Source of the DNA: Neelides folsomi
Taxonomy: Eukaryota > Arthropoda > Collembola > Neelipleona > Neelidae
DNA: 64,000 bases
Direction: 5' to 3'
NCBI GenBank assembly: GCA_034687125.1
Contig: JAQGBZ010000070.1
Span: 1 to 64,000 of the forward strand
Shown: piece after piece, positions 11,901 through 23,192 of the stretch
Position numbering within the stretch: the first letter of the stretch is position 1
Layout: each line of letters opens with the position of its first letter
Notes under the pieces: generated by a model
Databases searched by the model: none
What the model was told of the DNA's origin: nothing
Seen by the model: the letters and a program-made list of their open reading frames with translations, nothing else
Made by a program: the position numbers and the translations under genes

Positions 11901-14900
11901 CAAAATTCACTTTATAAACTTTATACTCAAATTAATGGAGATAGAGAAAGCATGTAATAATGTTATAGACTTGATAAAATATATTACAAGTACAAGTTAG
12001 AATGAGGCTTTTATTAATAATGATAAATGGGTCGCGATTTTGGGATATCGGTGGATCTAACATTTTTTTTATAAATAATAACAAAAGACATATTTGGGAA
12101 TCATACCAAATACGTGTACCTATACTAAATACATACTACATTAACAAACTAACCTTTCAAACAAATGTGTTTTTAGTTTAATGACTTAATGAGCGATGGA
12201 GTTATTGAAAAATCTCAAATTACTTTCAACCTTATAGGGCTTTTCAATTTACAAAGAATAAAAATTTAGCGAGTGGGAGTTCGAAGCAATTTGGGTCTGT
12301 TTTCTGTTTGCACTTTCAACCAATCAATTACAATTCTTATATTATGTATATATCTCACTTCATACACGGGTCATATATCAGACGAGGGTATATCGAAGAA
12401 TGAAGCAGATCCACCATAGTTTAGTTCGATTTTATCTTTGTGGGCGTGGGATTAAAGTCATAATGGTAATGGTCCTAATCTTATTCTCAAATAAAGTGGG
12501 TGGCATTGACAAATGGCAAATGCCACGAGACGAAGTAGAGTTGAGAAAAACCACCCAGAATCGAACAAGTGAAAAGGGGGAAGCAACAGCGAACACCATA
12601 TAGAGGCTTATTATAAGAAATAATATACTCTAACTATACTTTTTCTGCTCTCATCGCGCCAGGGGAATACGTTCTTGATACAGAATTTTCTGTTGGAAAT
12701 GATAGGAAGAGGAACAGCGAAAGGATGCAACAGGCAAAATCGATGGGAGGAATTTTGAACTTCCGAGTTTCATTTACAAAATTTTTATTTACGAGGAGAC
12801 TTTTTTTATTCAATTTTCTATTCCAATACCTACATGAAAAGGTATCACCTACACCTACAGTACATACATACCTAACACAATATACGCAGTATAATAACGG
12901 GTTTGTAACATATTTATGTACGAGTATATACAACGTGACTCAAATTAATCAAAACCCTATGGAGAAAGCCATCTAATGTATTAAGATGGGAAATGTATCC
13001 ATTGTTTATTGTATATGGCTTTCTCCATAGAGTTTTGATTAATTTGAGCCACGTTGTATAGTAGACAGTCTGGATCATAAAGGGTAGTGCATTAGCATTT
13101 TAAATTCTGAAATCACCAAGAGCGGAAAAAATTAAATGACCAATATTGGCATTTACTCTTTAGTTATCAATCTTCTCAAAAATACATTTAATTGCAAAAT
13201 AATCTTAAACGCCTAACTGCGATAATAACAAGGTACGAATTTAAAAATTAATAAATTATTTAATTTTCAAATATTCAATAATTAATTAAATCCTGTCCAT
13301 GTTTCACGTGCAACAAGAGAGTGGTTAGCTGAACGTGGGATTGCTGGAAACCGTCTTTTGGACTGGCCACCTTACTCACCCGACATGAATCCGATTGAGA
13401 ATCTTTGGGTGATTATCGGCAAGGAGATTTACGGCCAGGGTCAACAATATGACACGGATATTAACCTCCGAAGAGCCATCATCAATGCGTGGGAGAATAT
13501 CCCAATACAAACTCTCCAAACTCTCATTAATTCTGAATCGTCGAGTTGTACAATTAATTGAAGCTCAGGGAGGACACACAAAATATTAAATTTAAAAAAC
13601 AACCACATTTAAAAAAGTTATTGCTTGTTTTTTTTAAAATGCTCAAGGCTTTATGAACCGATTTTTCTCTATGCTTCAAACTTTAACTATAATTAACTAA
13701 ATGAACATTAAATTGATTTTGTCTTTAACTTATTAAATCAATGACTCTTTGTATCAAGAGTATACACTTTATAAGAGATTAAAAAATATTCACTTGTTCA
13801 AAAATTATGATTGGATTTCATAACTTTTGAACAAGTCTTAAAAACCCATGCACTACCCTTTTTGACCCGGATGTATATGTACATTCTATTCTAAATAATA
13901 CACCTGGTTTTCTCTCTATACTGATTCAATAATGAATGTTTTCACTATACTAATTATATGGTCTTATGGTATTACTCTCTAAAATTTATGTAGATTTGAA
14001 TACCTACTCTAGTTTGAAATTGTAGGTTATACTGATATGATCAAGAGCATAAATGCATACATAACCTAACTGTACATACCTATAGACTAATAGAGTGTAG
14101 GTTTTATTTATATTATTAATTTGATAAAACATCTTAATTCGTAATAATCATCGTAAGTTATTTGCATAAACTCCTTGGTCCTCAATTATTTCTATTCGAA
14201 TAGCATTTTAATCTGGTAATTCCCTTGAAACTGTTTTATTTCCAAATATACTTAAAGAATTAGAACTTTAGATGGTGAAATGGAGGCCATTAAATGAACT
14301 AAAGAGAAAAAAGAGAAGCATCTACGTCAGAAGTTAAAACTAACAGAGCTAGAGTAAAAATATACGAGGGAAAGTTGTTGGACTGTGTGAGTTTGGTACT
14401 TTATGAATCGTATCGTGTCTAGTTTATGAATCTCTTAGGACCGAGGACTGAGTCTTCGTCGGCAGAAGAAAACCCTCAGTGGTACCACGGGGGATTAAGA
14501 GTGAGAAATAACCTCGTCTAATTAATTCCTCAAAGTTTATTTTCTTCCCACTCGCCTCCAATCTTTTAGTACGTTTGGCCGTTGGCCTGAACTCGTGGTC
14601 TTCATCTTAATTTTTCACCAAGATAAGGATTCTAGAGATTCTGCTCAAATGAACTTCTCACGCATTTGAATTCTTTCAATGTTTGTGAGTCTATAGTAGT
14701 TTTGTGTGAAAACTAAGAGGCTTTATGTCTCTCTCTAAAGTTAAAAGTATGACTTATAGTTGGGTTTGTTATAACTTACATATAATATGTAAGTAATAAC
14801 ATTTGAAAAATTATGCATATTTTAATACGCATCACTTGTTTGTTGATTATTAGAGTGTGATAAAATTATTTTAAAAAGAGATAATTTCCAAACGAGTAAT

Positions 14901-17900
14901 TTTATTAAGAAAGTGATATGTGATGCCTTAATGAGACAAATGAAAAGATTTCCCCTTCTCTGTCGGATCAACTTTCCTACGCTGAAAACTTTCTCTCAAT
15001 GGGATTCAATTTCCGTAAGCTTTCGCAACGAAGAGGAAAGTAATTAAATGTGGGCAATACTATATAGCACATATTATTATGGGTAGCATGTACTAATACT
15101 CCAAGTTTTAAACCAAATATACTAATACATGTATAAAATAACATTTTAAAAAAGTACTACTATATACATACAGTATTGTATGTATATAAGGATTATTGTT
15201 TTGTACCATACTATTTGGTATTTTAATGCATATTTTTTCTGATAAAGCTAATATTTTTTTACGACTGAGGTATTATATATTATGTAAAAGTAGCGTTTTT
15301 TATAAGCGTATTGGTTAGATGTATTATAATAAAATCAATTGTGAAATTAAAATTGAATCAAATTTAATCAAAGTATCAAAGTATCAAAGCTCTGTATTAA
15401 ATGTAAACTTTTTTATGGTATTGTAGAAAGAAATTTATTTAGGTACAATTAGTATGTAGAGTACATAGTACATACTATAGTAGATATATGTTATATTTAA
15501 TTCTGAAGAACTTATGATTTTCTAGTTAAATTAGAATGTAAGAATATAATCCCTTTTCTAGATATCTTTACATCTATAACAAGTTATTATCATATAGTTT
15601 GTTGGAAATTATTTTTTGATGTGAGTTCAGTATTTATATTGTTTTGAAAGTCAAATAAAAATCTTTATTATGCATACCAATTGTCAATCGCATGTTCATG
15701 GTCATCAAACTCATCATTGTCATTGTTTATGAAATTGACAAAGTGAAAAGGGATATTTTAAATGTCAATTTATCCATGTTTCAATTTTTAATGAATATTC
15801 TTTTTCATTTTGTTATTTTTCATTATTCCAATCTATAAAACAGCTTAATTTTTTATTGGTGCTAATCAATATACCTGTACATACCAATATATCTATACAT
15901 AGGTAGCAAAACTGCGACACGCAATCAATCATTTAACAATATGTAGTATGAAGAGGATATGAAATGGATCATTTATTTCATGAAATGGCAATGCGTTTTA
16001 AGTCCTGTCAATGAGTTAGAGTTAGAATAATAATTTAAATAATTTACCAGATAGAGCAATGGCAACTTTGTCGACACCTCCCAGAGGAGCTAGAGCATCT
16101 CGAGCCTTACTTCCAAATAACTTTTCCAAATAGTTAGGTCCGTGGCTTGCGAGAAGAGACTGTAAGAAGCTTGAGGTCTCTTCAACTGGAGGTCTCTTTG
16201 CTGTGGAACAAATCAATAAAGGATTAATTATTAAGTCATGTGGTCCATTCAAAATTAAACGAATAATGACCATTTCATTTAACACTCGTTTAGTTAAATA
16301 TGCATGAGACAAGTATTGAAAGTATAAAACAATAATGATGTTCATTTACATCCATCCAAAGTTAATAATATTATGTAGCTAATTAAGTATGGTATTACAG
16401 ATATAATGTACTTATTATCTTCGTTTAATTTAAAGGTTTAAATAAAGGCGAAATGATGAATCTTTTGAATACTAACGCTAAGTAAATAAGACGAAAGAAA
16501 GAAACGTGAAATATTAGGTAAAATAACAGTAACTGCTATGCATTTGGTTTTAAATAAATACGTACGAAATGACTCAAATAGCCTCATTCTTTAATGCCTA
16601 GAGGTGGTTGCTCTAATTGTTAATTACACTCAGAAACAATTTTAATTAATTTTATTCTCGAAATTGCTTCAGGAAATTTTATTTACAATATTAATACGTT
16701 TATGTGAAGTTATACTTTAATCTGAAAGCTTTTAATAGCGCTTTTGTATTTGCAAAGTGTGATAAAATGTTTTTTAAGAATGGATGCAAAATTTTCTTAA
16801 TTGAATTCAATTAAATTTCATATTATATTTTTATATAAGTAATAGGAGATTTCAAGTCAGTATTGCCTTTATCCGAAAATGGCTCAGGCTCAAAAACACA
16901 GAGAAAGTAAATATTAAAAAACTATCTATCAAATTGGAGAAGGTAAAGTTAAAAATATTATTTTATAGCATCATAACTTCTATAAAATACTTTTCACACT
17001 GATAATAAAATTCGATCAGAAAATTTTCGAGAGTGACTGGAATCCAAATAACCTTTAACCAAGTAAGCTTAATATAAAAGATCCGATTATTTCTCTTCTT
17101 AAAAATAAAAATATATAAAAAAGATTATATCTGTATATAAGGTATGGTTTGTATATAGTATTGCATATAGTATGAAATTCTAATTGTACCATTGGTAAAC
17201 ATGGTTTGGTGCAACTAAATTTAATAAACTGTATACATACATGTATGATGTTCTATTATCCAATAGCTCTTAAGTTATTCTTTTTGTATCTTATTATGTG
17301 TTTTCGAAAATAGGTTAGCCATTTAATTAAATATGATAAAGGATTTCAAACCTGCTGTGCAGAGTCGAGTATCTTCATCGTATCCATCTGGGCAGTCCGG
17401 CGCTCCATCCTAAATTAAATTTAAAAAATATACTCCCAGTTAATCATCATATTATAATTTAACATTATATTTTCCTCTTTTTATCAAAACTTTTTAAACT
17501 AAGTTTACTGCATAATACATAGTAAACATGTATATGTACACATAGGTATGACTATTACTATACATGTGAATCGGGCGAAACTTTCCTTTCCGCTTTCCGT
17601 TCGTTGCCCATTTTAGAGAAAGGGATGCGAATGTGACTAGGTATTTATGTATGGGTATAAGCATAGTATCGAACATTTATAATATCAACCCACTCACGGA
17701 CTCACCATAACATAATGTAATTATCTCTTTTTCCTAATGACTGTGCTTATGTATTTATAAGGAAGATTAAAACGTGTGCCAAATAAACACACAAGATTAC
17801 ACAGTATAGTGAATGAATACTTGTTTTATTATATTTATAGCATGCAGTAGAGTCAGAGTAGATCATTATAGTATTAATCGAATTATATAGCAGAACATAG

Positions 17901-18838
17901 AATACTTTGATAATATCCAATATTACTTGCATAATGTCTAGATTAAGTTCTATCATTATCATACATATACTTAATGTTAGTATACAGTATGCATAAATAT
18001 TACTTAATCTTCATTGGTAAAAATTACTCTATCGTGGAATCATGGACCGCGGCCTAAAGTTTAAAAGGATGAAATAATTTTATTTTTCACTTACGCAAAG
18101 ATACTGTATGCTGATACATTTTCCATCATTAGGACACTTAAAAGGCTGATACGGATGACAGGCTTCTCCTGTTGAGGAACCATCAAGTTTAACAATTAAG
18201 CTTCTTTCTCATGAGCACACTTAAGTACTTTATATTATTAACATATTTATAATTTATTAAGCTTCAAAGGGCTTCTTCATTAGAGTGATAATGGCCAAAT
18301 AATGAGATAAAGAAAAAACAATAGACTTTCATCTTTATAACTATTTAGTAATAAGGTTAAACATAAGTATTTGTAACATCCTTCCAAGACAATTTTTGAG
18401 GATTCAAAGAAAGACTTTTTTATTAAATAGTAAAAGCTTCACAGCATTCAAATGGCATTTTGTTTTTTGTCGGAATCATACACTTAATTTCCACTTGTTT
18501 TGTAAGTTGGAATTTGCAATAATAATTTAGTTTTTATATTATTTTGCCAAAAGTTTTTCTCGCTTATTCTTCATACTTCAGTATGTATGCCATTTACTCG
18601 TATATTGAACAAATTAAGAATACTTAATTCGTAAAGTATGAGTTGTAAATAAATACTACAAGCATAATGGACTAAATAAACCTTATTCTTATAAATCGAA
18701 GACTTCTATCTTACCGTCAACACGCTTAAACTTTTGTATATCGTAGAGTTGCAAATTAAGAGGGTAAACCGCAGAAGAACAAAGAGCCACAAAGAGAATA
18801 GCAATAACCAGGCCAGATCCAACCATTTTGGTAATCAT
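8971..18838 (-). CDS. Prohormone-4-like neuropeptide precursor with LDL-receptor class A domain
   Basis: Five exons, in transcript order 18838-18715, 18168-18095, 17409-17352, 16200-16048 and 9164-8971, join with matching phases into 200 codons plus TAA. All borders are GT/AG. Residues 1 to about 23 form a signal peptide (hydrophobic core GLVIAILFVALCSSA). A short peptide region ends in a Lys-Arg site at 38-39. Residues 45-83 form one LDLa module with six cysteines (45, 53, 59, 66, 72, 83) and the calcium-binding pattern of Asp67, Asp71, Asp74, Asp77 and Glu78. A second Lys-Arg lies at 87-88. Residues 89-200 form the conserved C-terminal domain (for example SFLQSLLASHGPNYLEKLFG, ending VNTGFLD). 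This architecture is that of arthropod prohormone-4, a secreted precursor of unknown receptor. Length matches the family. Met5 is an alternative start. Intron 4 is 6.9 kb and contains transposons. Confidence 0.92.
12927..13060. mobile_element. Palindromic MITE (46-bp inverted arms)
   Basis: The arms 12927-12972 and 13015-13060 are inverted copies matching at 44 of 46 positions by hand alignment, around a 42-bp loop. The outer ends are TATACAACGTG, so a TA target duplication is likely, as expected of non-autonomous Tc1/mariner-type elements. No coding capacity is present. The element sits 5 bp from the left end of a Tc1 fragment. Confidence 0.8.
13066..13873 (+). mobile_element. Truncated Tc1-like DNA transposon
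   Basis: Terminal inverted repeats are visible. The left end starts CAGTCTGGATCATAAAGGG. Read on the opposite strand, the right end starts CATCCGGGTCAAAAAGGG. Both continue GTAGTGCAT. The CAGT start and flanking TA are typical of Tc1 elements. The total of about 810 bp is roughly half of a full element, because the 5' part of the transposase gene is absent. A transposase remnant lies inside. The insertion is in intron 4 of the prohormone-4-like gene, on the opposite strand to that gene. Confidence 0.85.
13292..13589 (+). pseudogene. Tc1 transposase C-terminal remnant
   Basis: The open frame starts abruptly at PVHVSRATREWLAERGI and runs through the family hallmark DWPPYSPDMNPIENLW, which carries the Glu of the DDE catalytic triad. 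Everything N-terminal is missing: the paired-like DNA-binding domain, the first Asp, and the QDNA block with the second Asp. The main frame ends at a stop near 13561. A one-base shift near 13530 leads into the usual Tc1 C-terminus, with EAQGGHTKY ending at 13589, so the copy also carries a frameshift. It cannot encode an active enzyme. Confidence 0.85.
16201..17351 (-). other. Intron 3 of the prohormone-4-like gene
   Basis: This AT-rich intron of 1.15 kb separates the exon coding the second half of the LDLa module from the exon starting at the second Lys-Arg site. I see no other feature in it. Confidence 0.8.
17410..18094 (-). other. Intron 2 of the prohormone-4-like gene
   Basis: This 685-bp intron splits the LDLa module exactly after its fourth cysteine (Cys66), in phase 0. 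No further feature is seen. Confidence 0.8.
18169..18714 (-). other. Intron 1 of the prohormone-4-like gene
   Basis: This 546-bp intron lies between the signal-peptide exon and the start of the LDLa exon. It is AT-rich and nothing else is recognised. Confidence 0.8.
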
Positions 18839-21479
18839 TTGAAATTCCCAATCAACAATTTAAATCTCTCCAATGAAGAGTAATAATGAGATTACAAAGA
18901 ATCCTTATGTGACTCTGTGGGGATGCCGAATAACGGGAGGATTAGAGTTTCTCTGTTCGTGGTGTCTCAACCCCCGTGTTGGCACGGCAGGTACCTACTG
19001 TTGAAGAATACCCGGGTTCCCCCGAGTCTTGAAGAAAAGAGGACGCATGGCAAGGGAACCCTCAATTGGATTTCACACGTCATTCCTTCCCTTTGCTCTC
19101 GTTGAACCTTCCAGGCTCCCTTCAATTGGCCAGCCAACAATCTCAAATTCGCCCACACACGGTCCTCCTCCGAGCTGACGATGAAAGTGACGAAGTGGAG
19201 AGAAGTCCGCCTACGTTGTTCCTTTATAGTAAACACCCTCAACCTCCTTTCTCCACATCCTTCCCCATTTTAATTCACTCGACAAATTGTGGTTCAAAGG
19301 ATTCATAATTTTCTCATTTGCAGCCCATTCTCTTGCCATTTATAACTTAGGTGTGGGCACTTCATTAGAATTAGAAACAATTTCTTTTCCCGTCCTCCCT
19401 CAAACTTCATAATCCAATTTTACGTCACAGCTCTCCAGGGGAAAAACGCACGCTTGTCATTGTCAAAAAGAATAATGGTTCATTTGGCATTGCACAATAA
19501 TCCTAACGTCAAGTCTTTATTCACTTTCTAAATAAAGTATAAGCTTGCATCGAAACTTTTCGAAGCATGTCAGCGAAATAAACAGTTGCATTCTTTTATG
19601 CCAAAGGAAAGTACAGATACTACAGATAATAATATACATTTATTACTTATTATAAAAACAAGAAATAACTTCGAGCGAAGTTTTAACAATCACGGTCAGC
19701 AAACCATAGCTTAACATTTAAAAGTTTGGTAATGCTAATGGAAAAACTGTTTCAAACTCAAAACAAAATATGAATACCTAATATATGGAAAGATGTATAA
19801 TGTAATGCATGCACAGTATACAGATATAATACAGATATAAATATAGTATAAATAATATGTACTTTTGTAGTTATCTAATTAGGCATATTGTGCTTATAAT
19901 GTTATGTTGGTCAATAAACTTTAGAACTGGAGAAGTAAGAAAGTTTCGAATACATATATTATGTAATAGATGTAATGTACTTTCATAGATACATACTAAT
20001 ACTTATATGGTACACATCATACATGAAATACATACTTATCTCACTTCTATTATCCTTGCTTATATGTACTCGTATGCACTTACATAGTATATGCTAAAAT
20101 AAAAGAGCGTTAGAAGTGACTCATAAATATTTTATAGAAAGCACTGAATAAATAATGCGATGGTGGGACTAAATTGACAAGCCACGACACCACAGGCTAA
20201 TAAATAAATACATTTTCAACTAATAGGGAAATTAAGTTTATAGACATTGATTATTATCACGCTAAATATATTTACAGGATGTTTAGTTCTTAATTAACAT
20301 ACACATAAAATATTGATAATCGACATTCTAGGCTTTCGTATCAAATAAATCTCCTCATAATCTACGAGTTAAGATTTTATGTAGGCGGAAAGTAAAATAT
20401 TTAACTGGAAAGGCTAGACGTTAAGGAAGGAACAACCCTTAAATCGGAATTGAAATAATTTAAAAGACTACTTTAGAGGTCATATTGAGATGCAATGCAA
20501 ATTGTTTTCAAACAAGGAGGCTCAACTTGACGATGAAAGTAAAAAGCTGGGTGAAAGGGAGAATACGTAACGAGCTCCTTTCAAGATTGGATGTTCCTTC
20601 GCTTCCTTGGCATAGAAGTGTTTTTGTATTTTAGCATTCTTTCAGGGCGTCGAGAAAGACAAAGGATCTTCGAAACTGTATTGAGATCCCGGAGAAGATT
20701 ACTTTCATTTCTACCACCATTTCATGAAATATAAATTAATCCTCTAGTTCCACAGAGGTAACTTCTCTTTACTTTTTCCATCCTCCTGCTGTGAGAACGC
20801 CAACTCCCTTTGCATCTATTATTTATAAAAGCAACAATTTACATTTCTTTTACGTATCGCCATTCAGATTCGAGAAGCTCCATTCAAAGAGCAGTTAATG
20901 CCATTCACCTTAAGTACCTTTATTGACCTATTTCCAACCTTATATAATATTCATTTTAAAGCTGTTGTTTAACATTTTACCAGACTTTATCAACAGCATC
21001 ATAAAATATCATTAAGTTATTCAAGTTAATTTGTATCAGTGCATAAACATTTAATTTATAGGTAAATGTAGAGCCGAATTATTTAGATCTTTACAATTTG
21101 AACAGGTTGGCAATTGATAAGAAACAAAATCGCATGAAGTTATTTATGAACCTATGAATAAAATAATAATCAATGTCAAGAAATGCCACTAATCATGTAA
21201 CCTGTAAGTAAAACGTAATAAATGTTTAATGATTTAAATTTAAATAATTTTAATCGGTGTGTTATTCGTGTTTTTAGTATCAGTCACTCATTCTCATTCT
21301 TAAATATTAATTATTAACCGATGAGATTTAGAGAAGTGTTGACTCTGTTGATATTTATATAAAGCTAAACATTAGTTAAAGCTTAAACTAAACATCATAA
21401 TCTCTATTGTATAATCCTTGAGTTATAGTATACCATGTTTGTAACAAATAAATTATTTTAGATATTTAAATACATATTT
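18839..21479. other. Intergenic DNA including the presumed prohormone-4 promoter
   Basis: The first 600 bp or so (18900-19480) are clearly GC-richer than the background and lie directly upstream of the minus-strand prohormone-4 start, so promoter or 5' UTR sequence is likely here. The rest is AT-rich, apart from a milder GC patch near 20500-20900. Open frames at 18917-19308 overlap on both strands and show no protein family. Confidence 0.45.
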
Positions 21480-21481
21480 TA

Positions 21482-21624
21482 TACCAAAGATGGTCCTCTA
21501 TGATAGGCCCGCCTTTCAAATATTTTTAATTCGGAATTGGATGAAGTTAGCAATTAAGTTAATTTAATTATGTATTAGGGATATATTGACCATATACATT
21601 TCAAATTTCAAGTGATTTCCTTTA
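21482..21624 (+). repeat. Left terminal inverted repeat of the 21.5-kb element
   Basis: This arm pairs with 22612-22754 on the opposite strand. A few substitutions are visible, for example TTCGGAATTGG against TTCGGGATTGG. Confidence 0.85.
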
Positions 21625-22611
21625 TAAATGTACAAGTTATTAAACATTAAACTTGATTAACATGGAAATGAGTTTTCCAGTGGTTAACTATAAGAGTTAA
21701 ATTAATTTTTAATCACAATCAGATTTTTTAAAATGTTTCATTTGTTCGATATGTTTCCCATCGTTCTTGTAAACAGCCCTGCATCTCAATTTCCAACTAC
21801 GAAAGACTTTTTCAAACATTTCACAGGGCACATTTTATGTGGCAGTTGAGTGATTCCGTATCAAGAGATATGTTCTTGTCCTTCCTCTTCCCCTTGATGG
21901 CGTAGCAAAGCAAGGGGACATTCAACAGAAAGGCTATGAAGTTCTTTCCGTAATCTCTTGTTCTTGCTTTTGGTTGGTTTGGGAAAAGTAAACATAAGAC
22001 CTGCACGGGAAGGCTCCAAACTGAGCCAAAAGCAAGAACATTGCATTTTCTTCAATCCTATGCAACCAAGCAGAGTTTCCTTGCTTTTTGAGACTCCCGC
22101 TCAAGCATATTCTTGCCCAATAGATGGTACAAGTGCGCTCAAGGGGAAGGTGACCTCAAGAATATCCTACGGAAAGAATCAAGTATGTGACGAAGATTTA
22201 TCGTGATGTATGAAAACCTTGTGTTCTTCGCCCGGGTAATGTTTTGGGATGATTTTTTCTACGAGAGACAAAACATCCTCGACACGGGTTTTGTGTTGAT
22301 TTTTGTCTTTGGAGGAACTTTGAAAAGTCCATTGGACCTTTACCACCAATCACTCCAACCACCTTCATTTGCTTTCCGAACCGTTCCTTTGTTTCGCATA
22401 CCCAAATCGCAGGAACAGCATCACCTTTGTTCATACAACAAATTTTTCTTGTTCCGTTGCAGTCTGCTACACGAAACAAAGCCTCATTTAACGAAACAAC
22501 AAACTCATATTTATCCTGAAATCCAATTGTAAAAATCTTTTCGTCCTAAAAACCTCTTTTGGAAAACGCTTTAACGAGAGTGTATTCAGGATCCCATAAC
22601 TTTGGCATTTT

Positions 22612-22754
22612 TAAAGGAAATCACTTAAAATTTGAAAGGTATATGGTCAATATATCCCTAATACATAATTAAATTAACTTAATTGCTAACTTCATCCAAT
22701 CCCGAATTATAAATATTTGAAAGGCGGGCCTATCATAGAGGACCATCCTTGGTA
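22612..22754 (-). repeat. Right terminal inverted repeat of the 21.5-kb element
   Basis: This is the inverted copy of 21482-21624. It ends in GGTA followed by TA, the matching target-site dinucleotide. Confidence 0.85.
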
Positions 22755-23192
22755 TACCTATGCTTTATGAGGAAATATGCACTTATTTCATGCGAAATAA
22801 AATTTGAGCATATTCGTTTGTACGTTAATATTTTATAAAAAGGAGTCATTAATTCAAATTACATTGTTTCCTTAATTTTATAAGTGAAAAATTTTTAGGA
22901 AGAAGTACGAGAAATCTTCATTGTCTCTACTATTTTGAAATACATATGAAATTGACGGATTTTATCTTCCCTCATCCTGAAAATCCATTCTTAAATAAAA
23001 AATAGTGAGAGATGAGGTGCTAATAAAATGGTTGTATATCACTATACATTTAAAGGAGAAAGATAAATTAAATTAAGTTACTTTAAGAGATAAACAATCT
23101 CGTTTAGGGAATTTTCACGATATAACATACAAAATAGTATTTAATATGTATAATTTAAGATTTAAATGATACAACACTTGAGTGTGATGATT

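Larger units (their letters stand above)
9165..16047 (-). other. Intron 4 of the prohormone-4-like gene (6.9 kb)
   Basis: This intron separates the exon ending in IALS from the last coding exon. It is AT-rich and holds a MITE and a truncated Tc1 element at 12927-13873. Several patches of about 400 bp have higher GC, near 10640-11120, 12230-12730 and 14250-14720. No exon with matching splice phase was found inside. Confidence 0.75.
21482..22754 (-). mobile_element. Degenerate Tc1/mariner-superfamily element with 143-bp terminal inverted repeats
   Basis: Inverted repeats at 21482-21624 and 22612-22754 are nearly identical over about 143 bp, starting TACCAAAGATGG and TACCAAGGATGG. Both ends are flanked by TA, the target duplication of this superfamily. 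The interior has the decay expected of a dead minus-strand transposase. A DEKIFTIG motif (reverse strand, near 22515-22540) resembles the SDEK block around a catalytic Asp of mariner enzymes. A C-terminal piece near 21735-21830 contains CRAVYKNDGKHIE, like the mariner GGHIE end. Frameshifts and stops separate these pieces. Long repeats are unusual for classic mariners, whose ends are about 30 bp. Confidence 0.75.

Noticed and set aside
18917-19308. Overlapping open frames on both strands upstream of prohormone-4
   Set aside because: They overlap each other in opposite directions, match no family and coincide with a GC-richer promoter-like patch.
22203-22532. 109-codon plus-strand frame inside the 21.5-kb transposon
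   Set aside because: It is antisense to the transposase-like fragments and has no family features.
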